Positions 53,842-63,384 are shown, counted from the stretch's first letter. The stretch is 64,000 bases of DNA from a bacterium (GCA_020444065.1 JAHLLQ010000002.1:62001-126000); one strand, 5' to 3'. A program made the numbers and translations. The notes: a model not told the origin generated them from the sequence alone.

Positions 53842-55146
53842 ATGCCCCAGTTCATCTACAAAGCGAAAGACAAGAAGGGCGCCTCGGTCGAGGGCGTAAT
53901 CGAGGCGGAAGCGCGTTCGGCCGTCATCACTCGTCTGCAGCAGATGGGGTACTTCCCCGTCAGTATCGAGAGCGGCCAGCGAAAGGGCGGCAAGATTGTC
54001 TCAACGGAATCAAAGCCGTCGCGCAGCCGCACATCTGTTTCGAAAATCGCTCCGAAGCCGAAAGAGAAAGCGGCTTCCGGCGGCGGAATGTCATTTCGGA
54101 GGAAGAAGGTCAAGACGGCCGACGTCGCCTCCTTCAACCGCCAGATGGCCGATCTGCTCGGCGCCGGCATTGCCTTGGTAAAGGCGCTGACGATTCTCGG
54201 CAAGCAAACCGAAAACGAAGAACTGCGCGAGATCATTCTTGAGATTAACAGCGATGTTCAGGGCGGCGCGACGTTCGCAGACGCACTGGCGCGTCACCCC
54301 AAGATCTTCTCGAAGCTCTACGTCGCGATGGTGCGTTCCGGCGAGGCTGGCGGCATGCTGGACGAAGTGCTCCTTCGTCTCGCCGACTTCAGCGAACAGG
54401 AAGAGCAACTGAAAGGCCGAATCAAGTCAGCTCTGGCCTATCCCGTCGTGATGATCGTCGCCGGTGGCGGCGCCGTGTTCGTCATGTTCGCCTACGTGGT
54501 ACCAAAAATCGTGGCCACGTTCCGCGAACTGAACCAGACGCTTCCGATGATGACGCAAATCCTCATCAAGATCAGCGACTTCGCCTCGCACTACTGGTGG
54601 GCCGTGATCTCCGCGCTGATTCTTCTGGCGGGTGGCTTCTGGCGCTTCACACACAGCGACGAGGGCCGCGTTCTCTGGCATCGCCTCCAATTGAAGATCC
54701 CTGTCCTTGGCGACCTTGTCCAGAAGCGCGAAGTGGCTCGTTTCACCCGAACGTTGGGTTCGTTGCTGAAGAACGGTGTTTCGATTCTCACGGCTCTCGG
54801 CATTACGCGCGAAGTCGTGAATAACACACTCGTGCAGCAGGAAGTCGACAAGGTTATCGAAGAGATCACACAAGGCGCCGGCATCGCGCGGCCGCTGAAG
54901 GACAGCGCCATCTTTCCACCAGTCACCGTCAACATGATGGCCGTCGGTGAGGAAACGGGCCAGCTCGAAAGCGTCCTGCTGCGCATCAGCGACTCGTACG
55001 AGCTCGAAGTCGACCGGCGTGTCAAGACGCTCACGTCATTGATCGAGCCGCTCATCATTGTTGTGATGGGCCTGATCGTGGGCTTCATCGTGATCTCGAT
55101 GTTGCTTCCGATCTTCACCTTGGATCCGTCGGGGGCGACCGGATGA
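53842..55146 (+). CDS. gspF: Type II secretion/type IV pilus inner-membrane platform protein (GspF/PilC)
   Basis: 434 residues. MPQFIYKAKDKKGASVEGVIEA is the family start, then two T2SSF domains, each ending in helices (SALAYPVVMIVAGGGAVFVMFAYVVPKIV and the C-terminal EPLIIVVMGLIVGFIVISMLLPIF). The linker near residues 45-80 is unusually long and basic. It connects the ATPase to the pseudopilus. Shine-Dalgarno ACAGGA lies before 53842; the stop overlaps the next gene by four bases. Confidence 0.95.
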   Translation: MPQFIYKAKDKKGASVEGVIEAEARSAVITRLQQMGYFPVSIESGQRKGGKIVSTESKPSRSRTSVSKIAPKPKEKAASGGGMSFRRKKVKTADVASFNRQMADLLGAGIALVKALTILGKQTENEELREIILEINSDVQGGATFADALARHPKIFSKLYVAMVRSGEAGGMLDEVLLRLADFSEQEEQLKGRIKSALAYPVVMIVAGGGAVFVMFAYVVPKIVATFRELNQTLPMMTQILIKISDFASHYWWAVISALILLAGGFWRFTHSDEGRVLWHRLQLKIPVLGDLVQKREVARFTRTLGSLLKNGVSILTALGITREVVNNTLVQQEVDKVIEEITQGAGIARPLKDSAIFPPVTVNMMAVGEETGQLESVLLRISDSYELEVDRRVKTLTSLIEPLIIVVMGLIVGFIVISMLLPIFTLDPSGATG

Positions 55147-55895
55147 TGATTCGCACGCGCGATAGAGCCATGACGATGATCGAGCTCATGCTCGTCGTCA
55201 CCATTCTCGGCATCTTGATGGCAGTGACGCTGCCTAAAATGTCGGGCACGAATCGTCGTGCGGCGCTGCAGACTACAGCACGCGATATCGCGAAGCTCTC
55301 CGCCTATGCGCGCCAGTCCGCCATCAGCATGCAGGCCGACACGAAACTTGTCTTCGATAAGGAACAGAACCAGTGGTGGCTGGAACTGCCGGAAGACGAA
55401 GACAACTGGCGCAGACGCGAGGCGAAATCCGACGAGGAAAGCGTTCACACGCTGAATCCACGAATTCTGTTCCATGAATTCTCGCGTTCCGGCGAAGAAA
55501 TCCACGATGATCCGGTCGAAGTGTCCTTTCGCCCGAACGGGTCGAGCACTGGCCTGGTAATACTCCTCGCCACCGACAAGAATGCAACGATGACGGTCGA
55601 GATCGAAGCCGCAACGGGGCGTGCCGAGGCTTACATGGGCGAGCCGAAGACGTTCGCCGAGAAGTTGGAAGAGCGTGGCGTCGATCCTTCTGCGTATGCC
55701 GGCGTCACCGAGACAGGAGGCGGCCCGGTCGAAAGCACGCCGGGTGAGGGCTTCTATCGCATCGGTCAAACAGAAGAAGAGCGCGTAAGCTCCTACGCCG
55801 ATGCCGCCGCGCGCATCATGGGGCGCGTGCGAAACGACTACGATCGCCAACAAGAGAACGAAGACCAGCGCGGCGTACCAATTCCCAGGCGATAG
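55143..55895 (+). CDS. gspH: Minor pseudopilin (GspH-like)
   Basis: 250 residues. The prepilin signal reads RDRAMTMIELMLVVTILGIL, with Ala at the cleavage -1 position and Glu at +5. The GspH-type soluble domain has VSFRPNGSSTGLVILLA near the middle. At about 250 residues it is longer than the usual 160-190, because of an acidic segment around 85-100 and a charged C-terminal extension. An ATG at 55146 is an alternative start. Overlaps gspF. Confidence 0.85.
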   Translation: MMIRTRDRAMTMIELMLVVTILGILMAVTLPKMSGTNRRAALQTTARDIAKLSAYARQSAISMQADTKLVFDKEQNQWWLELPEDEDNWRRREAKSDEESVHTLNPRILFHEFSRSGEEIHDDPVEVSFRPNGSSTGLVILLATDKNATMTVEIEAATGRAEAYMGEPKTFAEKLEERGVDPSAYAGVTETGGGPVESTPGEGFYRIGQTEEERVSSYADAAARIMGRVRNDYDRQQENEDQRGVPIPRR

Positions 55896-55907
55896 CCAAG
55901 AGGTTTG

Positions 55908-56396
55908 ATGTTGAGCAGCACGCCAGTCCAGAGCAAGCAACGGCCGGCCTTCGTCCTTCTGGAGGTCATGCTCGCGCTTGTGATTCTGTCGGTTGCGATG
56001 ACGGCACTGCTGCGGGGTTTCATTCTCTCGATCCACACCATCCGCGAGAACAACATCGTGGCGACTGCGACCTTGCTGGCGGAAACGCTGATGGAAGACT
56101 ACGAACTGGAACCGCCGGTCGAGGGACAGGACGAAGGGTTCTTCACAGACGATGAACGCTTTGGCGAAGACTTTAAGAACTACGCCTGGGAGCGCGAAGT
56201 CGAAGAGTCGGACGTCGACTACAGCGATGCACCCCGCGTGGAATTGCAGGACCCCGAGCCGATTTACGAGATGAAGCTGCAAATCATCTACGACGATGGC
56301 GAGAACCGTCGCTTCGTTCCGATCGCCATCGATACGTACCTGCTGGAAACACAACTCTTCAGCGACAAGGCGCTGGAGAAGAACCAGTTGTTCTAA
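55908..56396 (+). CDS. gspI: Minor pseudopilin (GspI-like)
   Basis: 162 residues. Prepilin-type N terminus QRPAFVLLEVMLALVILSVAM; the presumed cleavage is Ala-Phe with Glu at +5. Then a small soluble domain carrying LLAETLMEDYEL (the typical A..l...E motif of GspI) and an acidic insert DDERFGEDFKNYAWEREVEESDVD. The start ATG at 55908 follows AGAGG by five bases; a TTG lies three bases earlier. It precedes gspJ by seven bases. Confidence 0.82.
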   Translation: MLSSTPVQSKQRPAFVLLEVMLALVILSVAMTALLRGFILSIHTIRENNIVATATLLAETLMEDYELEPPVEGQDEGFFTDDERFGEDFKNYAWEREVEESDVDYSDAPRVELQDPEPIYEMKLQIIYDDGENRRFVPIAIDTYLLETQLFSDKALEKNQLF

Positions 56397-56403
56397 GGAC
56401 TCT

Positions 56404-57465
56404 ATGAAGACGCGCACCACATACGGCTTTACGATCCTCGAGATCATCCTCGCGACCACCCTGTTCGCGTTGATCTCGGTTGCTGTCTTCGGTGTCTTTC
56501 GCACCGGGACGCGTGCCTATCGGGATGCCCAGCGCGAAGCCGCCGTCCTGCAGCGCACGCGATTCATCTTCGACACGCTCGAGAGTGACATCGCAAACCT
56601 GTACTACATGGACGAAACGTCCTACAACATCCAGGCAGAGAAGATGATCAAGGAGTATGAGAAGGAGCGTCTGGAGGCCGAGGAAGACAACGACTGGGAC
56701 GCCTTCGAGCAGAAGTACGGTCCGCGTGAGGATGACCGCGAGGCCGATAACGACCCGAACTACGTCGGTAATCCATTCGAGCAGGTCCGCATGATCGACT
56801 TGCAGTTCGCGGGCGAAGATCGCGAAGAGGCCGACGGGATGTCGTTCGCCATCTACAACAAACTGCAGGTTGGTGGGAATTACTACCTGGCTGGGTTGGA
56901 GCGCGTCCATTATACCGTCGACAACGGCGTGTTGATTCGCTCCGTCGAATCCGTCGAATCCAATCCTCGCACCTGGACCGGTGAAGTGATCGAGAAGGAG
57001 AATCCTCCGCAGCACATGATCGTTGCCGAGGGCGTCGTGACGCTCGATTTCAAGTATGCCTTCTGGGTCGACAATCAGTGGTACGAAACGGACGCGTGGA
57101 ATTCCGCAAACCGGCAACTTCGAAATCCACAATACCTGCTCGGCGAATATGAGTTTGAGGAGGATGACGACGGGCGGATTGTCTTTGGCCCGGGCGCACC
57201 GGGTTGGAACGATTACCTGAACGATCTGGAAAATCAGCCACTCGATCGGGTGCCGGCATACATCCGCGTGCGGCTGCAAGTGGCCGATCCGGAAAGCCCG
57301 GCGCGCACGCACACTTTCGAGCGAATCTTCCGCGTCCCCAACTCCCAGGAAACGTGGTTCATCAACACGAACCTCGAAGAAGAAGAACAAGAGATGGAGC
57401 GCCAGGAGCGCGACCAGGAATTCACTCCGGTCTATCCCGGCGCCTTGCGAAAGGAGAGTCGATGA
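56404..57465 (+). CDS. gspJ: Minor pseudopilin (GspJ-like)
   Basis: 353 residues, far longer than the roughly 200 usual for GspJ. Prepilin signal TTYGFTILEIILATTLFALIS (Gly-Phe cleavage, Glu at +5). Then RTRFIFDTLESDIANLYY, typical of GspJ, followed by an acidic insert (about 85-130, KERLEAEEDNDWDAFEQ) and FAIYNKLQVGGNYYLAGLERVHYTV. The C-terminal tail is again acidic (TNLEEEEQEMERQERDQ). Start MKTRTTYGFTILE at 56404; the frame further upstream is unused. Overlaps gspK. Confidence 0.85.
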   Translation: MKTRTTYGFTILEIILATTLFALISVAVFGVFRTGTRAYRDAQREAAVLQRTRFIFDTLESDIANLYYMDETSYNIQAEKMIKEYEKERLEAEEDNDWDAFEQKYGPREDDREADNDPNYVGNPFEQVRMIDLQFAGEDREEADGMSFAIYNKLQVGGNYYLAGLERVHYTVDNGVLIRSVESVESNPRTWTGEVIEKENPPQHMIVAEGVVTLDFKYAFWVDNQWYETDAWNSANRQLRNPQYLLGEYEFEEDDDGRIVFGPGAPGWNDYLNDLENQPLDRVPAYIRVRLQVADPESPARTHTFERIFRVPNSQETWFINTNLEEEEQEMERQERDQEFTPVYPGALRKESR

Positions 57466-58799
57466 TGAGTCGTCGGACTGAGATTCGCCGTCCCTCCGCT
57501 TGGGTGGATGCTTTGCCGGAGCGTGAACGTCGCGGTCGTCGCCGTACTTCGCGTCGTCGGGCCGTGATCTTGATTCTGGTGCTCTGGATCACGACGGTTT
57601 TGTCGCTTCTGGCCTATTCGGTCATCTATCAGATGACAATGGAGACGCGCCTCACGTCGACGCGCAAGAAGACCGTCCAGGCGCGTGCTCTCGCGCGTGC
57701 GGGCCTGGCGCGCGGATTTGTCGATCTGCGCAATGACATGATTTTCGATCGCTCCGACGAGTACGATGGACCTTTCGATGCCGAGGGCGACATCTGGGCG
57801 GATCCGGAAGAAGGCAAGGAAGACGTCGAGATGGGCGAGGGAACCTTCAACGTCGTCATCCGTGACGAGGAACGCTTCTTCAACATCAACAAGTTCCGCC
57901 GTATCAATCGCGACCTCCTACAGGAGATCATTGAGGAAATCGGCTACGAAGAGGAAGACGCAAAGATCGTTGCGTGTGCGATCATCGATTACGGCGATTC
58001 GGACGATGTGCCCGTTCTGGATTCCGCACCGGCGACCGAGGGGCTCGCATACGGAACTCTTCGGGCTGAAGACCAGGGCCTGTCCGAGCGCGAAGAAGAC
58101 ATCGAGCGCATGGTTTTTCCGAACGAGGGCTACTTGACCGTCGATGAACTGCTGGAAGTCTACGGCGTGACGCCCGAACTCTACTTCGGCCCCGGAACGC
58201 CGGAGGCCGAGTACTTCCGCGAGAAGATTGGCCCGCCGGCAGGCGATAGGTTCCAGATCAAGGAGAGACGCAGTCGCCGGAATGAAGAGGTCCATGGCCT
58301 GCGCGACTACTTCACGGTCCACGGCGACGGAGATCTGAATATCAATACGGCTCCGCAGCACGTCCTGCAGGTCCTCCTTTCCGCCGCCGGAGCTTCCGAT
58401 GGCGAACGGATGGCCGAGAACATCATCAAGGATCGCCGAGGCGGCAAGAACCGTCACATCGACAACGACGATGCCTTCCAGACAAAGGCCGACATGCAGA
58501 GCAACGGCGATCTGGTCGGATTATTGGGGGCAATCCAGCAACTTTGCCCTCTGGACGTCCAATCGACGGTATTCACTTTGACCTCCACCGGTCAGATCGG
58601 GCAGGTCAAGCAGACCCTCGAAGTGACCGTGGATCGCGACATGGTGACTTTGCAGCGTGACGAGACCTTCGAGGCCATCGATCGAGCCCGTGAACGCGAG
58701 GAACGTTACGAAGATCGGCGACAGCGCCGGCAAGACAAGGACGACGAATTACTGGTGCGAATGCCCAACATCCGAATCATCCAGTGGAATCGCCAATGA
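57462..58799 (+). CDS. gspK: Minor pseudopilin GspK-like
   Basis: 445 residues; usual GspK is about 320. Hydrophobic N terminus RRRAVILILVLWITTVLSLLAYSV has no Glu at +5, as normal for GspK, which caps the pseudopilus tip. The T2SSK domain has ARAGLARGFVDLRNDM, FFNINKFRRINRDLLQEII and DYFTVHGDGDLNINTAPQHVLQVLLSA, the hallmark sequence. Acidic inserts DPEEGKEDVEMGEG and a charged tail (RAREREERYEDRRQRRQDKDDE) lengthen it. ATG at 57462 overlaps gspJ (ATGA) after AAAGGAG. Confidence 0.88.
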   Translation: MMSRRTEIRRPSAWVDALPERERRGRRRTSRRRAVILILVLWITTVLSLLAYSVIYQMTMETRLTSTRKKTVQARALARAGLARGFVDLRNDMIFDRSDEYDGPFDAEGDIWADPEEGKEDVEMGEGTFNVVIRDEERFFNINKFRRINRDLLQEIIEEIGYEEEDAKIVACAIIDYGDSDDVPVLDSAPATEGLAYGTLRAEDQGLSEREEDIERMVFPNEGYLTVDELLEVYGVTPELYFGPGTPEAEYFREKIGPPAGDRFQIKERRSRRNEEVHGLRDYFTVHGDGDLNINTAPQHVLQVLLSAAGASDGERMAENIIKDRRGGKNRHIDNDDAFQTKADMQSNGDLVGLLGAIQQLCPLDVQSTVFTLTSTGQIGQVKQTLEVTVDRDMVTLQRDETFEAIDRAREREERYEDRRQRRQDKDDELLVRMPNIRIIQWNRQ

Positions 58800-58867
58800 A
58801 CCGATTCCCGCGGGGGAGGGATCGCAAGTCCCACCGCGCAAATCCGTGCGAGTGAAACTGACAATCC

Positions 58868-60550
58868 ATGCCTAGAGCGATTGCCATCGAACTGAGCGAA
58901 GCGGACGCCAAAGTCCTGCAACTTCGCCACCAGAAAAAGAAGGGAATGCGATTGGAGCGCATTCTCCGTGTGTCCTTCGAGGGCATTGAACGTGGCGAGG
59001 AAGCCACCGAGCAGCGAGGCGCCCGGCTGCGGGACGCGCTGAAATCGCTGCGCCTGTCATCGGCGCCGATCTCGCTCGTTATCCCGAAGCAGTCCACCAC
59101 CGTGCGCAAGGTCCACCTGCCTTCAACGGAGCCGAGCGAGATTGCTTCGATGGCGCACTTTGAGGCCGAGAAGTTCATCCCTTTCAACGTCGAGCGCCAC
59201 ATCATTGGCCACCAGGTCATGGAGACGAAAGGCCTTGAGGGCTCCGAGGTGATGCTGGCCGCCGTCGATGAAGAGGTCATGCAGCAGTGGTACAACGTCA
59301 CCCATGCGGCGGGTCTCGACCCCAGCTTCGGCGATGTTTCTACCCTGGCCCAGACCTACGGCTTCCTGGCCGGATCGACGGAAGACGACCTGAAAGGCAC
59401 GGTCGCGCTGGTCAACATTGGCATCGTTCATACGGACATCACGCTGCTGCGCGATGGCGAAATCGTCACGACGCGCAGCATGATGCACGGCCTGCAGAAT
59501 CTTCTTCGCGAACTCGGCGAAGCTTTCCATCTGGATCGACCTCTTCACATCGAGGAACTGAAGAACCTCAACGTCCTGGAGCCCGATGGGTTCCGTCTGC
59601 CGACGCCTGCCGCGCCGTCTGTCGGGACCGAGGATCAGCCGACCGACGAAGAGCTTCAGGTCATTGGCCCTGGCGAGCGCGAGAACGGCACGACAAACGT
59701 CGGCGACCGCGTCCGCGGCTGGGTCCAGAAGCTGATCATCAACTTGCAGCGGACCTATGAGTTTGCGCTTCGGGAGTTTTCCGTCCCCTCTGTTGAGCGC
59801 GTCTGCATTTCCGGCGAGGGAACGATCCTGGACGGCATCGAGCACGCGCTTGTCCTGCATCTCGGCGTGTCGGTGTCCTTCTACAATCCGCTTGAGAAGA
59901 TCGAGCGTGATGCCAAGGCCGAGATCGATCCGGAACTCTTACCCGCGTTCGCGGCGGTTTACGGCGCAGCGCGGCGCCTGGCCCTCGAGGAAGAAGACAG
60001 CGGAATCAACCTTCTGCCGCAGAGCGTCATGGAAGCGCAGGAGCAATCCGAACGCCGCTTCCAACTGATCATCTCCGGCACCATGGTTGTAATCGCGTGT
60101 GTGATGGGCTTCCTGCTGTATTCCGCCGGCGCCGAGCACCGTACTCTGAAGGCCGAGCGATTCGAAGAAGATATCGACAAGATCAACGTCGTGCTGAGCG
60201 ATGTCGACGACATGCGCCAACGGCTCGACTTCCTGAAGGGCAACTACTCGGATCGCTCGCGCGCGATGGATATTCTCGAAGCCATCAGCGCGTATCCGCA
60301 GATCGGTCCTCAGCCTCGGGGACGCCTGACGCTCGACGAATTCCAGTTCAAGCTCGGCGATGAAGTGCAGATCGATGGCACAGCGATGAGCATCGAGGAC
60401 ATCAATAAGTTCCTCGTTTATCTGCAGAAGCAAGAAAACGAAAGCGGTCCGCTGTTCACCAGCGCCGACACGCGAAACCAGAACACAACGACCCTGCCCG
60501 GTCGCAATCAGGCCGTATATCAATTCCAGATCGTCGGCCGAATGGACTGA
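58868..60550 (+). CDS. gspL: GspL-like protein: PilM-type actin-like domain fused to PilN-type membrane segment
   Basis: 560 residues. Residues about 1-350 are the PilM/GspL actin-like fold: AIAIELSEADAKVLQL, MAHFEAEKFIPFNVERH (PilM hallmark E.e..iPf), GTVALVNIGIVHTDITLL and VERVCISGEGTILDGIEHAL. Near residue 378 comes the PilN N-terminal motif INLLPQSV, then a membrane helix (about 398-420) and a periplasmic coiled-coil and ferredoxin-like domain. GspL in secretion systems is by nature a PilM-PilN fusion, so this fits GspL, but the retained INLLP motif is pilus-like. It links the ATPase to GspM and GspC. Confidence 0.85.
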   Translation: MPRAIAIELSEADAKVLQLRHQKKKGMRLERILRVSFEGIERGEEATEQRGARLRDALKSLRLSSAPISLVIPKQSTTVRKVHLPSTEPSEIASMAHFEAEKFIPFNVERHIIGHQVMETKGLEGSEVMLAAVDEEVMQQWYNVTHAAGLDPSFGDVSTLAQTYGFLAGSTEDDLKGTVALVNIGIVHTDITLLRDGEIVTTRSMMHGLQNLLRELGEAFHLDRPLHIEELKNLNVLEPDGFRLPTPAAPSVGTEDQPTDEELQVIGPGERENGTTNVGDRVRGWVQKLIINLQRTYEFALREFSVPSVERVCISGEGTILDGIEHALVLHLGVSVSFYNPLEKIERDAKAEIDPELLPAFAAVYGAARRLALEEEDSGINLLPQSVMEAQEQSERRFQLIISGTMVVIACVMGFLLYSAGAEHRTLKAERFEEDIDKINVVLSDVDDMRQRLDFLKGNYSDRSRAMDILEAISAYPQIGPQPRGRLTLDEFQFKLGDEVQIDGTAMSIEDINKFLVYLQKQENESGPLFTSADTRNQNTTTLPGRNQAVYQFQIVGRMD

Positions 60551-60564
60551 GGAGAGGCGCCCCC

Positions 60565-61146
60565 ATGAATCAACGCGAAAAAGTCCTGATGATCGCAACT
60601 ATCGTCGCCATCCTCGTCTACGTGGGTTGGCAATTCGGCGGCGTCTCCGACTTGTTTGACCAAACCGCGCCGACATCCGCCGAAGTGGAAGATCTCGAGA
60701 ACGAATGGAATCAGCGGAAGAGCGAACTGATCGATGCGCCGCGCGTCACGATCGAGTATCGCGACATGATCGGCGAAGAGCGCGAGGATGTTGGCCCCAA
60801 CGGCGAACGCCTTCGCCCTGACCTGCGCTTCCAGCAGGAAGTCGCAAGCTGGGCCCGCAAGCACGGCTTTCCCTCGCCGAACATCAGCAAGGACATCGAA
60901 GATATCCGCGATGTGGAGGAATACCAGCTCGTGCTCGTCACGTTGGATTTCCGCGAGGCGAGCTTCCGCCAGGTTGCAGACTTGATGAAGGAATTCGACC
61001 AGCGCGGCCTGATCTTCGAGGAAGTCGAACTGCGCTCTTCCCGACGGGCGGGAACGCTCGGCGGGCGAATCACCGTTGCTCGACTTGTTGAAGCCTTCTA
61101 CCAGACGCGCCGCCGGCGATTGGCCGGCTGGGAACCGCCCGCCTGA
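60565..61146 (+). CDS. GspM/PilO-like inner-membrane protein
   Basis: 193 residues. A single N-terminal helix (LMIATIVAILVYVGWQFG), a short coiled segment (EVEDLENEWNQRKSELI) and a periplasmic ferredoxin-like domain (EEYQLVLVTLDFREASFRQVADLMKEFDQRGLIFEEVELR), the layout of GspM and PilO. Its position after the GspL-like gene supports this. Start ATG at 60565 with GAGGAGAGG upstream. Residues are too variable to decide between GspM and PilO. Confidence 0.7.
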   Translation: MNQREKVLMIATIVAILVYVGWQFGGVSDLFDQTAPTSAEVEDLENEWNQRKSELIDAPRVTIEYRDMIGEEREDVGPNGERLRPDLRFQQEVASWARKHGFPSPNISKDIEDIRDVEEYQLVLVTLDFREASFRQVADLMKEFDQRGLIFEEVELRSSRRAGTLGGRITVARLVEAFYQTRRRRLAGWEPPA

Positions 61147-61180
61147 CCCGTTGACAGGAATCTCCAGGAGAGACCACGGA

Positions 61181-61732
61181 ATGTTTCAGAATCTCGCTTT
61201 CGAGCAGCGCATGCTCATCCTAAACATGGTCCTGTTCGTCTTTATCGGCGCACTGGGGTACCTTCTGCTGACGGAGCAACGCACCGTTCCTGCGCCGGAG
61301 AACCCGGAGGCCTTCATGGAGTCGCAGATGGCCATGGCCCAGGATCGGCGTCCCGAAGTGGAGGACACGCAGGACGCCTATCCGAAGATTGGTAACGAGG
61401 CCGTTTTCTCCGTTCTGATGCCCACCCCGCGCCCGACTCCGACTCCCAAGCCGACCCCTCCTCCCGACCCGAAGTTGGAAGATGCAATCCAGTATTGGAA
61501 GCTGAACGGCATGGCCGATGGCGTCGTCTTCATGGCCGATAAGCGCGGTCGCGAGGATTGGCTGATGGATATTGACAATCCCGAATCGCGGACAAAGACC
61601 ATCAAGTTCCAGGGTCAGGACATGGACGTTCGCCTGGATAGAATCGACGACATCATGATGGAAGTGTTCTTCACCTACGAAGGCCGCGAGGGAAAGCAGG
61701 AAGTCAAGAAGAGCGTCTTCGACGAAAACTGA
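61181..61732 (+). CDS. GspC/PilP-like protein (tentative)
   Basis: 183 residues. A helix near 11-29 (ILNMVLFVFIGALGYLLL), a Pro-rich linker PTPRPTPTPKPTPPPD, and a beta-rich C-terminal domain (WKLNGMADGVVFMADKRG, TIKFQGQDMDVRLDRIDDIMMEVFFTYEG), the layout of GspC homology regions and PilP. These link the inner-membrane platform to the secretin. Shine-Dalgarno CAGGAG lies before the ATG at 61181. Last gene of the cluster; its stop is one base from the convergent GH3 gene end. No secretin gene accompanies it. Confidence 0.5.
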   Translation: MFQNLAFEQRMLILNMVLFVFIGALGYLLLTEQRTVPAPENPEAFMESQMAMAQDRRPEVEDTQDAYPKIGNEAVFSVLMPTPRPTPTPKPTPPPDPKLEDAIQYWKLNGMADGVVFMADKRGREDWLMDIDNPESRTKTIKFQGQDMDVRLDRIDDIMMEVFFTYEGREGKQEVKKSVFDEN

Positions 61733-61733
61733 T

Positions 61734-63353
61734 CTAGGGTCGAGCAAACCAGTCTTCGCGCAAATCCAATTCCACAGGGCTCTTCCCGGCGGCGGAGATC
61801 TTCCCCTGCAGATAATCCGCCACGGCCCGCTGCGTCACGACATCCGGCGAGTAAGCGTTCAGCAACGCCGGCAGCCGCGGGAAGTCGTGTAGTAAGTACG
61901 GCGTTCCATAAGAGATGAACACGACGCGCCGATCGTGGAACGGGATGTGCAGAATGATGTCCCGCAGGTAATTCCCAACGGGTCGGATGCGATTCGAGTT
62001 CCAGCTTGGTCCGAAGATCATGTGAATCAGGATTGCATCGAACAGATCGAATTCGCTCTGCCATGGCAGCGCTTTTCCATCCGATTCATCGTGTCGCGTC
62101 ACCTCCATGCCCGCTTCTCGCAGCATGTCATCAATTGCATCCACCTGGTAGAGCGCATCGCCGCGCACGTGCACAGACAGTACCTTGCTGCCAGGCTTCA
62201 GGTTCATCGGCAGCGCATCGTGTCGATCCACCGCCACCGTCAGGGCATTGTGAGCAATCTCGATGCTTGCCGACCGGTGCCGCTCGATGTCGGCGGGGGA
62301 GACCTGATCGCCGTGCGTGCGCTCGAACAGGCCGAGCTTCTGCTTGAACGCCAGGACTCTTCGCACTGCATCGTCGAGCCGGTCCATCGAGAGCCGCCCA
62401 TCTTCCACGGCACGCATCAGGATCGGGAAATCGATATCGAGTTCGCAGAACAGCACCTGGTCGCAGCCGGCTTCCAGTAGCGCCGGCACGATGTGCTCGC
62501 GTGGGCCCCAACTGCTGATTCCGCCCATCGCGGATGCGTCGCTGACGATCATCCCATCGAATCCCAATTCCCCCCGCAGGAGATCCGTCGTCAGTCGCTT
62601 GCTGAGCGTTGCTGGGGGAGCGGCGGAAAGCGAAGTCCCATCGCCCGGATCGATGCAAGGCAGCGCGATATGCCCAATCATCAGGCTCCACACGCCGTCT
62701 GCGATCACACGCCGATACAGGCCGCCACTCAAGCGCTCCCAGTCCTCTCGCGACAACGGATTGATTGTCGTGCAGATGTGCTGGTCCCGCGCATCATAGC
62801 CATCGCCGGGGAAATGCTTCGCGCATCCCGCCATCCCATGTTCCTGCATGCCGCGAATGAACGCTGTCGCCAGGCGGCCGATCAACTCCGGTTCGTCGCC
62901 CAGGCTGCGCGTATTGGTGATCGGGTTCTGCGGGTTTTTGTTGATGTCGATGACCGGCGCGAAATTCCAGTGCACGCCCGCTTCCAGGCCTTCGAGAGCT
63001 GCCGCGCGTCCCATCGTCCAGGCCAGCTCCTCGTTTCCTGTCGCCGCCACGGCCATCATGTCCGGAAAGACCGTCGCGTCCTGGATCATGCGTCCGGGAC
63101 CGCACTCCAGATCCGACGACACAACGATCGGCACCTTTGCGTTCGACTGGAAGTGCTCCGAGTGCGTGCGGAACGACTCCTTTGTTCCAGGCATGATAAA
63201 GATCCCGCCCGGTTCTATATCGCCGAGGTAATCGTCCACTTCGTCCAGCGTTTGTCCCGGGCGAATAAACGGGTGCAGTATCTGGCCGACCTTTTGCGCG
63301 ATTGTCATCGTGGCCAGAAGTGTCTCGATATCGGCGGTCACAAAAGTCGTCAT
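61734..63353 (-). CDS. Glycoside hydrolase family 3 (beta-N-acetylhexosaminidase/beta-glucosidase)
   Basis: 539 residues without signal peptide. N-terminal TIM barrel with MTIAQKVGQILHPF, WNFAPVIDINKNPQNPI, KHFPGDGYDARDQHICTT (KHFPGDG, with the His and Asp supporting catalysis), and the nucleophile Asp in GMIVSDASAMGG. The C-terminal domain (about 370-539) is the alpha/beta sandwich. The KHFPGDG...SDA pattern is closer to NagZ/hexosaminidase members. The ATG at 63353 has GGGAGGG before it. Upstream frame to 63620 lacks family sequence. Its regulation may involve the motif sites in the region upstream. Confidence 0.92.
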   Translation of the reverse strand: MTTFVTADIETLLATMTIAQKVGQILHPFIRPGQTLDEVDDYLGDIEPGGIFIMPGTKESFRTHSEHFQSNAKVPIVVSSDLECGPGRMIQDATVFPDMMAVAATGNEELAWTMGRAAALEGLEAGVHWNFAPVIDINKNPQNPITNTRSLGDEPELIGRLATAFIRGMQEHGMAGCAKHFPGDGYDARDQHICTTINPLSREDWERLSGGLYRRVIADGVWSLMIGHIALPCIDPGDGTSLSAAPPATLSKRLTTDLLRGELGFDGMIVSDASAMGGISSWGPREHIVPALLEAGCDQVLFCELDIDFPILMRAVEDGRLSMDRLDDAVRRVLAFKQKLGLFERTHGDQVSPADIERHRSASIEIAHNALTVAVDRHDALPMNLKPGSKVLSVHVRGDALYQVDAIDDMLREAGMEVTRHDESDGKALPWQSEFDLFDAILIHMIFGPSWNSNRIRPVGNYLRDIILHIPFHDRRVVFISYGTPYLLHDFPRLPALLNAYSPDVVTQRAVADYLQGKISAAGKSPVELDLREDWFARP

Positions 63354-63384
63354 GAATCCCTCCCAGAAATTCAGTGCCTGTGTA

